64,000 nt of DNA. Source: Streptomyces sp. NBC_01304. GTDB lineage: Bacteria > Actinomycetota > Actinomycetes > Streptomycetales > Streptomycetaceae. A program made the translations under genes and the position numbers. Position 1 is the first letter of the stretch. Every line of letters starts with the position of its first letter. Below the pieces are notes generated by a model. That model made no database searches. It was not told the origin of the DNA and worked only from the letters and a program-made list of their open reading frames with translations. Of the stretch, positions 8,801 through 17,390 are shown in pieces. Location: NCBI RefSeq assembly GCF_035975855.1, contig NZ_CP109055.1, positions 5,704,001 through 5,768,000 on the forward strand, given 5' to 3'.

Positions 8801-9745
8801 TTAGCCCAGCTGCCCCGCGGCCTCGGTCGCGATCTGCTCGAAGACCTTCTGATCGGACGCGAACTCGTGGTCCGGGACCGGCCAGTGGACCACGAGCTCC
8901 GTGAAGCCCAGCTCGGCGTACCGGCCCGCGAAGTCGACGAACGCGTCAAGCGAGTCCATGGGGTGGTGGCCCAGCTGCTCGGCGAGGGCCGGGTTGAAGT
9001 CCGGGGTGAAGCCGGTGAGCAGGATCTTGTCGAGGTCGGCCACGTCCCGGCCGACCTCGGTGCAGGCCTTCTCCAGCTTGGCGAGCTGGCCGCGGACGGC
9101 CTCGACGGACTGCGCGGGCGCCTCGGCGGTCCCGGCCTCGTACAGCTTCGGGTCGCCCGTGGTCACCCAGGCCTGACCGTGCCGTGCGGCGAGCCTCAGG
9201 CCGCGCGGGCCGGTGGCGGCCACGGCGAACGGCAGCCGGGGGCGCTGGACGCAGCCGGGCATGTTGCGTGACTCGGTCGCCGTGTAGAACTCGCCCTCGT
9301 ACGTGACGCCCTCGGGCTTGGTCAGGAGATCGTCGAGCAGGGGCACGAACTCGCCGAAGCGGTCGGCCCGTTCGCGCGGGGTCCAGGGCGCCTCGTCGAC
9401 CCCCCGCAGCGTCGTCGCGTCCCAGCCGTTGCCACCCGCGCCGATGCCGAGGGTGATCCGGCCGCCCGCGATGTCGTCGAGCGCGACCAGGTCCTTGGCG
9501 AGGGTGACGGGGTGCCGGAAGTTCGGCGAGGTCACGAGGGTGCCGAGGCGGATGCGGCTGGTCGCCGCGGCGGCCGCGGTGAGCGTGGGCACGGCCCCGA
9601 ACCAGGTGGTGTCCCGGAAGGTGCGCCAGGCCAGGTGGTCGTAGGTGTACGCGGCGTGGAAGCCGAGCTCCTCAGCGCGCTGCCACTGGGCGCGGCCGCC
9701 TTCGTGCCAGCGGTGGATGGGGAGGATCACGGTGCTCAGACGCAT
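8801..9745 (-). CDS. LLM-class (luciferase-like) F420- or FMN-dependent oxidoreductase
   Basis: 314 residues with the bacterial luciferase-like TIM-barrel pattern: an N-terminal beta strand, then [40 protein letters not shown], and [20 protein letters not shown]. The [10 protein letters not shown] loop is the usual cofactor-phosphate region. In actinobacteria most such proteins use F420, but FMN cannot be excluded. The substrate is unknown. The ATG at 9745 begins [13 protein letters not shown]. It is separated from the downstream HAD gene by 94 nt and may be cotranscribed with it. Confidence 0.88.
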   Translation of the reverse strand: MRLSTVILPIHRWHEGGRAQWQRAEELGFHAAYTYDHLAWRTFRDTTWFGAVPTLTAAAAATSRIRLGTLVTSPNFRHPVTLAKDLVALDDIAGGRITLGIGAGGNGWDATTLRGVDEAPWTPRERADRFGEFVPLLDDLLTKPEGVTYEGEFYTATESRNMPGCVQRPRLPFAVAATGPRGLRLAARHGQAWVTTGDPKLYEAGTAEAPAQSVEAVRGQLAKLEKACTEVGRDVADLDKILLTGFTPDFNPALAEQLGHHPMDSLDAFVDFAGRYAELGFTELVVHWPVPDHEFASDQKVFEQIATEAAGQLG

Positions 9746-9872
9746 GGTGCAAGCGTACGTGGCGGGTGAGGGCCGTGCGTTTGAGCAGGTTGGAGGAGGT
9801 GGAGAGGCCCGTGCGGGCTGAAGGCGGGCGCCGGAGCCGGCCCGGCCCGGTGGGGGTCGGGCCGACTCCGGG

Positions 9873-12800
9873 TCAGTTGCCGGTGGACCAGTGCTTCAAG
9901 GTGGACTGCAGGCGCTGCACCATGCCACGGGCGTAGTCAGCGCCGTCCTGGTGCGGCTCGAGCTCTTCGATGACCCCGGTCAGGCGGGCAACCGCGGCAT
10001 CCCGGAGGCCCACCTGGTCTTCCAGCCAGGCCGCACGGGTCAGGCAGGAGGCACGGTCCTGCAGGCCGGCCTCACCGAGCGTGGCGTACTCGGCGGCCGC
10101 CAGGTCGAACAGGGATATCGCTTCGCGGCACACCTCCGTGCGGTCCAGGGCCACGCCTTCGTCCTCCTCGTCGTACGCCTCCTCGTCGTCGTAGTCGTAG
10201 AGGATCTCGGCGAGCTGCTCCCAGGTCTGCGCCCGCTCATGGCGCAACCGGGGGTCGTCGGCGCCTTCCAGGACGGTCAGGGCCTCGTGCATCAGGGGGC
10301 GGGCCCGGGCCACGCCGGCGGCGGTCGGGTGGTAGCCCTCCTCGTCGCGGGTGCGCAGCCAGGCCAGGGAGCGCAGCACCCGGACCTCGCCGACGGGGTT
10401 GTCGCCCGCCTGCCGCCACAGTTCCAGGGCGCGCGAGTAGGCCGCCTCGGCCTCGTCGGTCCGGCCCGACTGGCCGAGTATCTCGGCGGCGCCATGGGCG
10501 AAGTGCGCCTGCGGGCGGGGGTCGTCCCAGCTCTTGGTGGTCTCGGCCGCGAGCAGATACTGCTCGGCCGCGCCCCGCAGGTCGTACAGGCCGCGCAGCA
10601 GGTCGCCGAGCAGCTCGCGGGCCTGCACGCCGAGCCCTTCGTCGAGCTCGATGAGGTCGGGCAGGGCGGACTGCAGGATCTCGGCGGCCTCGGCCGAACG
10701 GTCCGCCGCCGCATACGCCTTGGCCAGGACCAAGCGGGCCTGGGCGCCGCCGGTCGGGCCGAGTCCGGCCTGGTCGAACCAGTGGGCGGCGTCGAGGGCG
10801 TGGCCGGCGGCCTCCTCGGCCACCGCCTTCGTGACGCTCCCGCCGTCCCTCGCAGACTGGTCCCCCGCAGCCCCGCCCGCCGCAGCCCCGTCCTGCGTGG
10901 CCTCTTCGGCGCGGCGCAGCAGGACCTCCGCCAGGGTGAGCCGGATCGAGGCCTGCTCGTCCGGCGAGGTCAGCTCGGCGGCGTGGCCGAGTGCGGCGCG
11001 GGCGGAGACCTCGGCGTCCCGGCTGCGGTCCAGGCCGAGCAGCAGTCCCGCGCGCCGGGCCAGCGGTTCGGCGGCCTCCCAGGGGCGGTGGGCGGCGATA
11101 GTGCGGTCCGCCGCGGAGGCCAGGAGCTGCTCGGCCAGCTCCTGGTCGCCTTCGCGCAGGGCGCACTGGGCCAGCAGGCCCTCGGCGTCGGCGATCAGGA
11201 CGGCCAGGTCGCCTGCGTGGTCGCCGCCGTCCTTCGCCGCGATGAACTCCGCCAGCTCAGCCGCCAGTTGGGACCGTCCCTCCAGCGCGCCGGAACCGCC
11301 CTCCGCGCTCTCGCCGTCCCGCAGGAACGCCTCGAAGCGGATACGGGTCAGCTCGGCGGAGGCGACACGTCGGACCCGATCCGGCTCGGCCGCCCCGTCC
11401 AGCGCCTCGGCCGAGCGGACGGCCGAGGCGAGGAGGGCCCGTATCTCCGCGGGCTCGGCCCCGAACTGGGCGGCGGCAGTGGCGATCCGCAGCTCCGCGA
11501 GGACGGCCCGGCCGTGCTGCCCCGCCGCCCGGTGTGCGTCCCGGCTCTCGGCGAACAGGGTGCGGCACTCCGGGTCACCGGCGAGTGCGGTGGCCAGGGC
11601 GCGGTGCTCCAGAAGGTCGGCGGCGAGGCGGAGGTCGGCCTCGGACCCGCTCCCGGCGAGGGAGGCGACCTGCTCCCAGACGGCGTGCGCACCGGGATGG
11701 CCCTGGTCCCGCAACGACCTTGCGCGCACGGTGAGTTCGGCAAGACCGACAACCGTCAGGCGCCCGGCGTCCCCGCCCGAGGTCTTCTCCGGGCCCGCCG
11801 TCTTCTCCGCACCCGACAGGAGACCGGTGCCGCGCCTCTGCCCGGGCACGCCCGAGCCCCCGCGCGCGCCGGAGGACGGCAACTGCGAGCTGCGTACCCC
11901 CAAAGGCAGTGCGTCGAGGAGCGGCTGCCGGGCTATCCGCTCCTCGAAGCGACCCGAGATGTGCGCATTGCCGTTCCGCGCGTCGAAGCGTGCCGCGATG
12001 GCCGACGCATCCGCGTACAGCCGGTCGTACAGCTCGCGCACGGTGCGCCCCGCCGCCCCCTGCAGCGGGACGGCGGGCAGGTCGCCGTGGCCGAGTTCGA
12101 CGAGGCGGCGCAGGAGGACCAGGATGCCGCCGCTGAACTCCAGTTGGGCCTGGACGTCGGCGAGAGGCCGCAGATGGGCCGCGTGCTCGGCAAGGATCTC
12201 CAGGCCGCGCGGCTCATTGCCGGTCAGGGCGCAGAACTCGATGTGCTCGCCGATCTGGCGCAGCAGGCTCTCGTCGCCCCGGGCCAGGCGGTAGCCGCGC
12301 AGGTGGTGGGAGCGGGCCTCGGTGAGGCGGTCGAGCCGGACCAGGGGGAGCAGGGACTGGGCGAGGACGCGGTGCGGCTCCTCCTTGCAGGTGTTGCGGC
12401 CGGCGAGGACCGGCTCCCAGACCTCGATGGCCTCGCTGTCCTGACCCTTGAGCGCCTTGTAATAGCCGAGCTCGTTGATCTCGCAGGCGTGGCAGTCGCT
12501 CATCCGGTCGCGCTCGGCGGCGGCCCAGCCGGCCATCGCGACGTCGGCCCGCGCCAGGTCGCCCGTGGCATCGGCGAGGTAGAACTCGGCCTGACGCACC
12601 GTGCGTTCGCTGTATCCCGCGATCCGGTAGCGACGCTCCATGTCGACGAGCCAGCGCTCGACGGCCGCCACTGGGATGTCCGGGGTGTCGACGATCGAGC
12701 CCGTCACCCACTTGAAGTCCCAGAACAGGCTGTGCACTTCCCAGTCCGGGAAGGCCGCAGGATCGCGGTCGTACTCCTGAAGGAGGCGCGCGAACGGCAC

Positions 12801-12998
12801 CGTCAGCTTGGTGCGCTCGGCGCTCCACTCATAGGCGTCGATCTGGGCGAACAGCGCGCGGCGGAGCAGCTCCGGCTCCCCGGAGCGCTCGGCGGCCGCG
12901 GTGAGTTCCTCCGCCCGTACGTTGCGCGCGGTGCCGTACGGCGCCTGGCCGTTCTCGGCCAGGCCCTCCTGGATCTCGGCCGGGGTCAGGGTGCTCAC
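9873..12998 (-). CDS. Large tetratricopeptide-repeat protein coupled to HSP90
   Basis: 1041 residues, almost wholly alpha-helical, Ala/Leu/Glu-rich, with many degenerate TPR units throughout (for example HFAHGAAEILGQSGRTDEAEA and similar A..A...YS.A..L patterns). Two low-complexity Gly/Ser/Ala insertions lie near residues 405-450 and 690-715. No enzymatic domain or membrane segment is seen. The GTG start at 12998 overlaps the stop of the HSP90-family gene (GTGA), so translation is coupled. The pairing suggests a co-chaperone or client-docking partner, as TPR proteins are for eukaryotic Hsp90, but that role is inference. The nearest recognisable description is a conserved Streptomyces hypothetical protein. 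Confidence 0.85.
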   Translation of the reverse strand: MSTLTPAEIQEGLAENGQAPYGTARNVRAEELTAAAERSGEPELLRRALFAQIDAYEWSAERTKLTVPFARLLQEYDRDPAAFPDWEVHSLFWDFKWVTGSIVDTPDIPVAAVERWLVDMERRYRIAGYSERTVRQAEFYLADATGDLARADVAMAGWAAAERDRMSDCHACEINELGYYKALKGQDSEAIEVWEPVLAGRNTCKEEPHRVLAQSLLPLVRLDRLTEARSHHLRGYRLARGDESLLRQIGEHIEFCALTGNEPRGLEILAEHAAHLRPLADVQAQLEFSGGILVLLRRLVELGHGDLPAVPLQGAAGRTVRELYDRLYADASAIAARFDARNGNAHISGRFEERIARQPLLDALPLGVRSSQLPSSGARGGSGVPGQRRGTGLLSGAEKTAGPEKTSGGDAGRLTVVGLAELTVRARSLRDQGHPGAHAVWEQVASLAGSGSEADLRLAADLLEHRALATALAGDPECRTLFAESRDAHRAAGQHGRAVLAELRIATAAAQFGAEPAEIRALLASAVRSAEALDGAAEPDRVRRVASAELTRIRFEAFLRDGESAEGGSGALEGRSQLAAELAEFIAAKDGGDHAGDLAVLIADAEGLLAQCALREGDQELAEQLLASAADRTIAAHRPWEAAEPLARRAGLLLGLDRSRDAEVSARAALGHAAELTSPDEQASIRLTLAEVLLRRAEEATQDGAAAGGAAGDQSARDGGSVTKAVAEEAAGHALDAAHWFDQAGLGPTGGAQARLVLAKAYAAADRSAEAAEILQSALPDLIELDEGLGVQARELLGDLLRGLYDLRGAAEQYLLAAETTKSWDDPRPQAHFAHGAAEILGQSGRTDEAEAAYSRALELWRQAGDNPVGEVRVLRSLAWLRTRDEEGYHPTAAGVARARPLMHEALTVLEGADDPRLRHERAQTWEQLAEILYDYDDEEAYDEEDEGVALDRTEVCREAISLFDLAAAEYATLGEAGLQDRASCLTRAAWLEDQVGLRDAAVARLTGVIEELEPHQDGADYARGMVQRLQSTLKHWSTGN

Positions 12999-14857
12999 TG
13001 GGGGCCCTCCTCGGGGGACGTGGTCGGGTGGGTCGCCCATTCCAGAAGCCCGAGGAAGGCCCGGTTGAGCAGGGTGCTGTCGGCGGGGCGCAGCGGGCGC
13101 TGGGACATCAGCAGGGCCTGGCCGTAGAGCGATTCGATCGCCATGCCGGTCAGTTCGGCGTCCGGGAGGGCCGCTATCCGCCTGATCAGCGGGTTGTTGT
13201 GGTTCAGGACGAGCCTCGCGCGGGGTGCCGAACCACGCAGCGAGCCGAGGATGTCGCTCCACAAGGAGTCGGCGTTCTCCTGCGCGGTGGCCCGGTCGCG
13301 CTCCTGCCTGGCCTGCCGGTCGTCGAGGAACAGTGCGGGCACCGTGACCGGCTGGAAGGCGCGCAGCGAGACGTCGCAGTCCTGTGCGTCGAGCCGGGCC
13401 CGCGCGGTGGCGAGGAAGCCGGCCAGGGCGAACTCGGCCGCCGTGTCCACCGGGTCGAGCCGCTCCGTGACGGCGCCCGCGTCCAGTTCGCTGACCTTGA
13501 TCCCGGGTCGGATGCCGGGGAGCAGGGCCAGCAGATCGGCGTCGTACGTGTACCCGGCGTTGATCACCCCGAGGCCGTGCGCCGCCGCGATGGGCGCGAT
13601 CTGCCGGAACTCCTCGACGGTGCGCGTGAAGTGGATGTCCTGGTGCGCGGCGCTGAACTCCTCCAGGCTGAGCTGGCCGTCGCTGGTCTCGAAGGGCAGC
13701 CAGGGCAGCATCAGGTCGAGCAGCTCGGCGTCGTGCCGCGCGAGGGACTTCACGCCCAGGTGGTGCACGCGCAGGAACGCGGCAAGCCGCTCCGGCTCCC
13801 CCGCGGCCAGCTCGGCGAGCCAGTCCCGCACGCGCGTGCCGAGTGCTTCCCGTACGGCTGCCAGGGTGTCGTCGTCGTACAGGTTCTCCCGTGACGCCGT
13901 CGGCCGCAGGGTGTCCGTGTCGAGCACCGCGCGGACGAAGAACGCCCAGTCCGGCAGCAGGTTGTCCGCGTGGTCCGTGAGCAGCATGCCCTTGAGGTAG
14001 ACGCGGTGACCCGCGCGGTGGGCGGGGCTGGTCGGCTCGGGCAGGACGTACGCGACGCCGCGTACACCCGCGACGGGCAGGTCGAAGTCGATGGTGTCGA
14101 GCGGGGTGAACCCGAAGGTCCGCGCGCAGTGCCCGGCCAGGGCGACACGGCGGGCGGCCGGGGTGGGGTGCTCGCGGTCCCAGACGGCGGGGCGGTCGGT
14201 GACCGGCTCCTCCTTGCCGTCCGGCCCGGTGAAGGTGATGTCGTACGGCAGCAAGGAGCCGAAGTCACGGGCAAGTTCGGCAACCCGCGCGGGTGTCATC
14301 CACTCCTCGGCACCGGGGCGCGGCTCCAGGTGGACGGTGGTTCCGGGCTCGGTCCTGGCATCCTCCGGCAACGTACGCACTGTGTACGAACCGTCGTCCG
14401 AGGCCAGCCATTCGACCGGCGGCGCTTCAGGGGTGCGGGCGGAGCGGGTGACGACGCGGATCTGGCGGGCGACCACGAAGCAGGCGAGCAGGCCGATGCC
14501 GAACTGGCCCAGGAATTCCTGCCGCGCGCTCTCCAGGCCGTGCTCGCCGCCGCGCTTGGAGCTGCGGCCGATGGTGGCGAGGAGGGTGTGCACCTCGTCC
14601 TCGGTCAGGCCGATTCCGGTGTCCTCTATGGAGACCGACGCACCGGTCGCCGCCAGACGGATGCGGATGACGGCCTCGGGGTCTTGGGTGCGGCGGGCGG
14701 TGACGGCGTCCACGGCGTTCTGCAGGAGTTCGCGTACGTAGACACGCGGGCTCGAGTACAGGTGGTGGGAGAGCAGGTCGACCAGACCGCGCAGGTCCAC
14801 CTGGAAGGTGTTGGACGTGGCGTCGGAGTCGGTTCCGGACGGGGCGGAGGACGTCAT
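12995..14857 (-). CDS. HSP90/HtpG-family molecular chaperone (divergent)
   Basis: 620 residues. The N-terminal GHKL ATPase carries YVRELLQNAVDAV (catalytic Glu, Mg-binding Asn), IEDTGIGLTEDEV (ATP-binding Asp) and FLGQFGIGLLACFVVA (glycine-rich lid). A middle domain includes a CRENL-like ASRENLYDDDTL, and a shorter dimerisation domain has LVLNHNNPLIRRIA. The length is near E. coli HtpG (624), but similarity is low after residue 250. The C-terminus (TSPEEGPQ) lacks the eukaryotic MEEVD peptide. The downstream TPR gene overlaps by four nucleotides. Confidence 0.93.
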   Translation of the reverse strand: MTSSAPSGTDSDATSNTFQVDLRGLVDLLSHHLYSSPRVYVRELLQNAVDAVTARRTQDPEAVIRIRLAATGASVSIEDTGIGLTEDEVHTLLATIGRSSKRGGEHGLESARQEFLGQFGIGLLACFVVARQIRVVTRSARTPEAPPVEWLASDDGSYTVRTLPEDARTEPGTTVHLEPRPGAEEWMTPARVAELARDFGSLLPYDITFTGPDGKEEPVTDRPAVWDREHPTPAARRVALAGHCARTFGFTPLDTIDFDLPVAGVRGVAYVLPEPTSPAHRAGHRVYLKGMLLTDHADNLLPDWAFFVRAVLDTDTLRPTASRENLYDDDTLAAVREALGTRVRDWLAELAAGEPERLAAFLRVHHLGVKSLARHDAELLDLMLPWLPFETSDGQLSLEEFSAAHQDIHFTRTVEEFRQIAPIAAAHGLGVINAGYTYDADLLALLPGIRPGIKVSELDAGAVTERLDPVDTAAEFALAGFLATARARLDAQDCDVSLRAFQPVTVPALFLDDRQARQERDRATAQENADSLWSDILGSLRGSAPRARLVLNHNNPLIRRIAALPDAELTGMAIESLYGQALLMSQRPLRPADSTLLNRAFLGLLEWATHPTTSPEEGPQ

Positions 14858-15043
14858 GGGGTGTCACCTCGCGGCTCGCATGCAGCAGTTGACGATCGCG
14901 AGGTTCCCCCCTCACAGATCGCGAGTGAGAACAGCGTAGGGGGAGGCACTGACAATCTCCTCGGAAATTTGTCCGGGGCTGATTCCTGCCAGTTCCCGCC
15001 GACCGGACCGTTTCCGGACTGTTTCCTGGACACCTCTGTCGCC

Positions 15044-15060
15044 ATTCCGAGATACGGAAT
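15044..15060. promoter_or_regulatory. Inverted repeat upstream of the aquaporin gene
   Basis: ATTCCG-AGATA-CGGAAT (6-bp arms, 5-nt spacer) lies 41 nt before the aquaporin start codon. The size and position suit a dimeric repressor or activator, but no matching regulator is adjacent and the motif is not one I can name. Confidence 0.35.
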
Positions 15061-15100
15061 ACATTTTCCGCCATATCCCGATTCCTCGAGAGGAGAGCCC

Positions 15101-15814
15101 GTGCACACCCCTGCCCCGTTGGTCCGCAGAGCGGCCGCCGAACTGATCGGAACCGCGTCCTTGGTGGCCATCGTCGTGGGTTCCGGAATCCAGGCCGCCA
15201 AGCTCAGCCAGGACGTCGGCGTTCAGCTGCTCGCCAACTCCCTTGCCAGCGCGATTGGCCTGGGGCTGCTCATCGTGCTGTTCGGCCCGCTCTCGGGCGC
15301 GCATCTCAACCCGGTGGTGACGCTCGCCGACTGGTGGGCGCGGCGGCGCGCCGGCAACGGGCCGCGGGCCATGGAGGCGGCCACCTATGTAGGGGCGCAG
15401 CTCGCGGGCGCGGTCCTCGGGGCGCTGCTCGCCGAGGCGATGTTCGGGCGCGCGAAGGTGGCGTGGTCGACGCAGGAGCGGATCGGCGAACGGCTGCTGC
15501 TCGGCGAGGTCGTGGCCACGGCAGGGCTGGTGCTGTTGATCTACGGTCTGGCGCGGATCGGGCGGCCGCAGCTCGTGCCGGTCGCGGTGGCGGGGTACAT
15601 CGCGGCGGCGATCTGGTTCACGTCGTCCGGCTCGTTCGCCAATCCGGCGGCCACGGTGGGGCGGGCCTTCACCGACTCCTTCACCGGGATCTCGCCCGCC
15701 TCGCTGCCGGGGTTCGTGCTGGCGCAGCTGGCGGGCGGGCTGATCGGACTCGGGCTCGCGGCGGTGCTGTTCGGGCCGTCGTGGGGGGATGACGCGGCGG
15801 AGCCCAGCGCGTAA
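15101..15814 (+). CDS. MIP/aquaporin-family channel
   Basis: 237 residues with six predicted helices and both pore half-helix motifs: NPV in SGAHLNPVVTLADWW and NPA in SFANPAATVGRAFTDSF. The first NPA box is therefore NPV, a variation common among actinobacterial members. The family conducts water, glycerol or neutral metalloids such as arsenite; selectivity cannot be read from the sequence. The GTG start follows a good AGAGGAGAG Shine-Dalgarno. There is no arsR or arsenate gene alongside, which argues against a dedicated arsenic operon. The 3' end carries a tandem repeat with stop codons in all frames. Confidence 0.92.
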   Translation: MHTPAPLVRRAAAELIGTASLVAIVVGSGIQAAKLSQDVGVQLLANSLASAIGLGLLIVLFGPLSGAHLNPVVTLADWWARRRAGNGPRAMEAATYVGAQLAGAVLGALLAEAMFGRAKVAWSTQERIGERLLLGEVVATAGLVLLIYGLARIGRPQLVPVAVAGYIAAAIWFTSSGSFANPAATVGRAFTDSFTGISPASLPGFVLAQLAGGLIGLGLAAVLFGPSWGDDAAEPSA

Positions 15815-15868
15815 GACCTCCGCGTAGGACCTGCGCGTAAGACCTGTGCGCGTAAGACCTGCGCGTCG
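15808..15868 (+). repeat. 13-bp tandem repeat spanning the aquaporin stop codon
   Basis: Five units of GCGTAAGACCTGC or close variants (13, 13, 15, 13 and 13 bp). The first contains the gene's own TAA (15812-15814). Later units carry TAG at 15825, TAA at 15838 and TAA at 15853. Because 13 is not a multiple of three, stops fall in all three frames. Confidence 0.8.
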
Positions 15869-15938
15869 GACCTGTCGGGTTGTTCGGGGGAGGCCTCGTT
15901 TTACACGGCTGTCTTGTGCGCTGCGTACGCTCCCACGT

Positions 15939-16652
15939 ATGGGTGGGGATGTGGTGCTCGGCGCCTTACGTGCCGAGTCGGAGCGGCTGTACGAGCAGGT
16001 CAGCGGGTTGCCGGAGGCGGAGTGGGAGCGGCCGAGCCCGTGCCCGCCGTGGTCGGTGCGGGAGGTGTTCGCGCATCTGACGGCGGGGTTGGAGCGGGTG
16101 GGGGCGATGCTGGATGCGGCGCCTCCGGTTGCCGTGGGGGAACTCAGCACGGCCGTCGACCACTACGCGCAGGACGTTCGCTTCACCTGCACGCCGGACG
16201 GGCGGTCGGTGGAGCTTGCCGCTGATGTGGGGATCGATGCGCCACAGCGGTACGCGGCCGGCTTCGGGGACGGACGTGCGCTGGCCGAGCACTTCGACGG
16301 GGTGTGGCGGGCGGTGGTGGAGCGGTGCGCCGGGGAGCCGGCCTCGAGGGTGGTCGTCACGCGGCCCGGTGAGGCGATGCTGCTCGGCGAGTTCCTGCTC
16401 ACGCGCGTCGTCGAGGTGTGTGTGCACGGCTTCGACGTGGCGTGGGGGCTCGGGCACGCGCCGTGGCCGAGCGGGGAGGCGGCCGCTGTGGTGTGCCGGC
16501 TGCTGCTCGGCCGGGAGCTGCTTCCCGGTGAGCTGGTGCTCGGCTGGGACCGTACGACCCTGCTGCGCAAGGCGACCGGGCGGCTTCCGATGACCGCAGT
16601 CGAGCGGGTGGCGGCGCGACGGGCCGGGGTGCGGTGGCTCACGCTGCGGTGA
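15939..16652 (+). CDS. Maleylpyruvate isomerase/DinB-type mycothiol-dependent protein
   Basis: 237 residues. The N-terminal helix bundle carries the family signature SPCPPWSVREVFAHLTAGLERVG, and a later CVHGFDVAWGLGHAPW supplies histidines of the metal site. Members of this DinB superfamily branch (TIGR03083-like) bind a divalent metal and often use mycothiol, the actinobacterial thiol. The real substrate is unknown for most. TACGCT at 15926-15931 ends seven nucleotides before the ATG and there is no Shine-Dalgarno, so the mRNA is probably leaderless. Confidence 0.82.
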   Translation: MGGDVVLGALRAESERLYEQVSGLPEAEWERPSPCPPWSVREVFAHLTAGLERVGAMLDAAPPVAVGELSTAVDHYAQDVRFTCTPDGRSVELAADVGIDAPQRYAAGFGDGRALAEHFDGVWRAVVERCAGEPASRVVVTRPGEAMLLGEFLLTRVVEVCVHGFDVAWGLGHAPWPSGEAAAVVCRLLLGRELLPGELVLGWDRTTLLRKATGRLPMTAVERVAARRAGVRWLTLR

Positions 16653-16682
16653 GCCGCGGGGCGGGTCCGCGGGGGCGGGTCC

Positions 16683-16748
16683 GTGGGGCTCGGGCCTGGA
16701 AGCGCGGGCACTCGCGCGCGTGGGGTTCAGGCCTGGAAGCGCAGGTAC
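16683..16748 (-). repeat. Duplicated 3' end of kptA
   Basis: A 29-bp segment covering the last codons and stop of kptA (16720-16748) is repeated 37 bp downstream of the gene (16683-16711) with four mismatches. The core GGCCTGGAAGCGC is identical. The copied stop reads CGA rather than TGA on the minus strand. Confidence 0.75.
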
Positions 16749-17269
16749 TTCGGCGGTACGGCGGCGGTGAGCCAGACGCCGTTGGCGCTGACCCGGAACT
16801 CGTGGCCGGCGCGGTGCATGGCTCCCGCGTCGACGCTCAGCACCACGGGGCGGCCGCGGCGGGCGCCGACCCGGGTGGCGGTCTCGCGGTCGGCCGAGAG
16901 GTGTACGTCGTGCCGGTTCATGGCCTTGAGGCCTTCGGTGCGGATCGCGTCCAGGTTCCGGGCGACCGTGCCGTGGAAGAGGTACGCGGGCGGGGTGGCC
17001 GGGGGCAGGTTGAGCTCGACCGCGATCGAGTGGCCCTGGTTGGCGCGGATCCGGTCGCCGTCGATCGCGAACCGCTGCTTGTCGTTCGCGGCGACCACGT
17101 GGTCGAGCTCGGCGCGGGTGAAGCGGAATCCGTGTGCGGCCGCCGCCGCGATGAGCGTGTCGATGCCGATCCAGCCGGCCGCGTCGAGGGCGAGGCCGAT
17201 GCGCTCCGGCTCGTGCCGGAGATGTTTCGAGAGGTACTTCGAGACCCTCACGGTTCGTTGTTCGTTCAT
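16727..17269 (-). CDS. kptA: RNA 2'-phosphotransferase (Tpt1/KptA family)
   Basis: 180 residues from the ATG at 17269 (a GTG at 17284 would add five). The family's catalytic motifs are present in order: RVSKYLSKHLRHEPE, RANQGHS, YLFHGT, and MNRHDVHLS, giving the conserved Arg-His-Arg-Arg set. The enzyme transfers an RNA 2'-phosphate to NAD+, yielding ADP-ribose 1'',2''-cyclic phosphate and nicotinamide. In fungi it finishes tRNA splicing. Bacteria lack that pathway, so the physiological substrate is not known. It stands alone, upstream of a DnaA-box group. Confidence 0.95.
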   Translation of the reverse strand: MNEQRTVRVSKYLSKHLRHEPERIGLALDAAGWIGIDTLIAAAAAHGFRFTRAELDHVVAANDKQRFAIDGDRIRANQGHSIAVELNLPPATPPAYLFHGTVARNLDAIRTEGLKAMNRHDVHLSADRETATRVGARRGRPVVLSVDAGAMHRAGHEFRVSANGVWLTAAVPPKYLRFQA

Positions 17270-17324
17270 CCCGTCAGAGTGCACGGGAGGAATGAATTCC
17301 TCAATTTTTTAATGGAGTTAGGCA

Positions 17325-17378
17325 TGATCCACAGCCAACCCCGGTTATCCACAGGCTAATTGAAAACTCTGTGGACAA
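17325..17378. promoter_or_regulatory. Three DnaA boxes between kptA and the MerR gene
   Basis: TGATCCACA (17325-17333), TTATCCACA (17345-17353, consensus) and TGTGGACAA (17370-17378, reverse of the Streptomyces consensus TTGTCCACA) lie within 54 bp of unusually AT-rich spacer. Two are exact consensus boxes. Confidence 0.7.
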
Positions 17379-17390
17379 CTCCTTGGCAAT

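Noticed and set aside
9891..13127. Very long open frame (over 1000 codons) on the plus strand opposite the TPR gene
   Set aside because: It is a GC-bias shadow: its codon pattern mirrors the real minus-strand gene and it has no recognisable domain or ribosome-binding site. The same applies to the long frames opposite cydCD, serS, copCD and the kinase.
14911..14929. CTCAC-N9-GTGAG upstream of the HSP90 gene, resembling a CIRCE heat-shock element
   Set aside because: CIRCE arms read CACTC/GAGTG, not CTCAC/GTGAG, and the match is only five bases per arm. No HAIR or RheA-type operator is seen either.
15101..15814. Aquaporin as part of an arsenic-resistance operon
   Set aside because: No arsR, arsC, arsB/acr3 or arsenite methyltransferase gene is adjacent.
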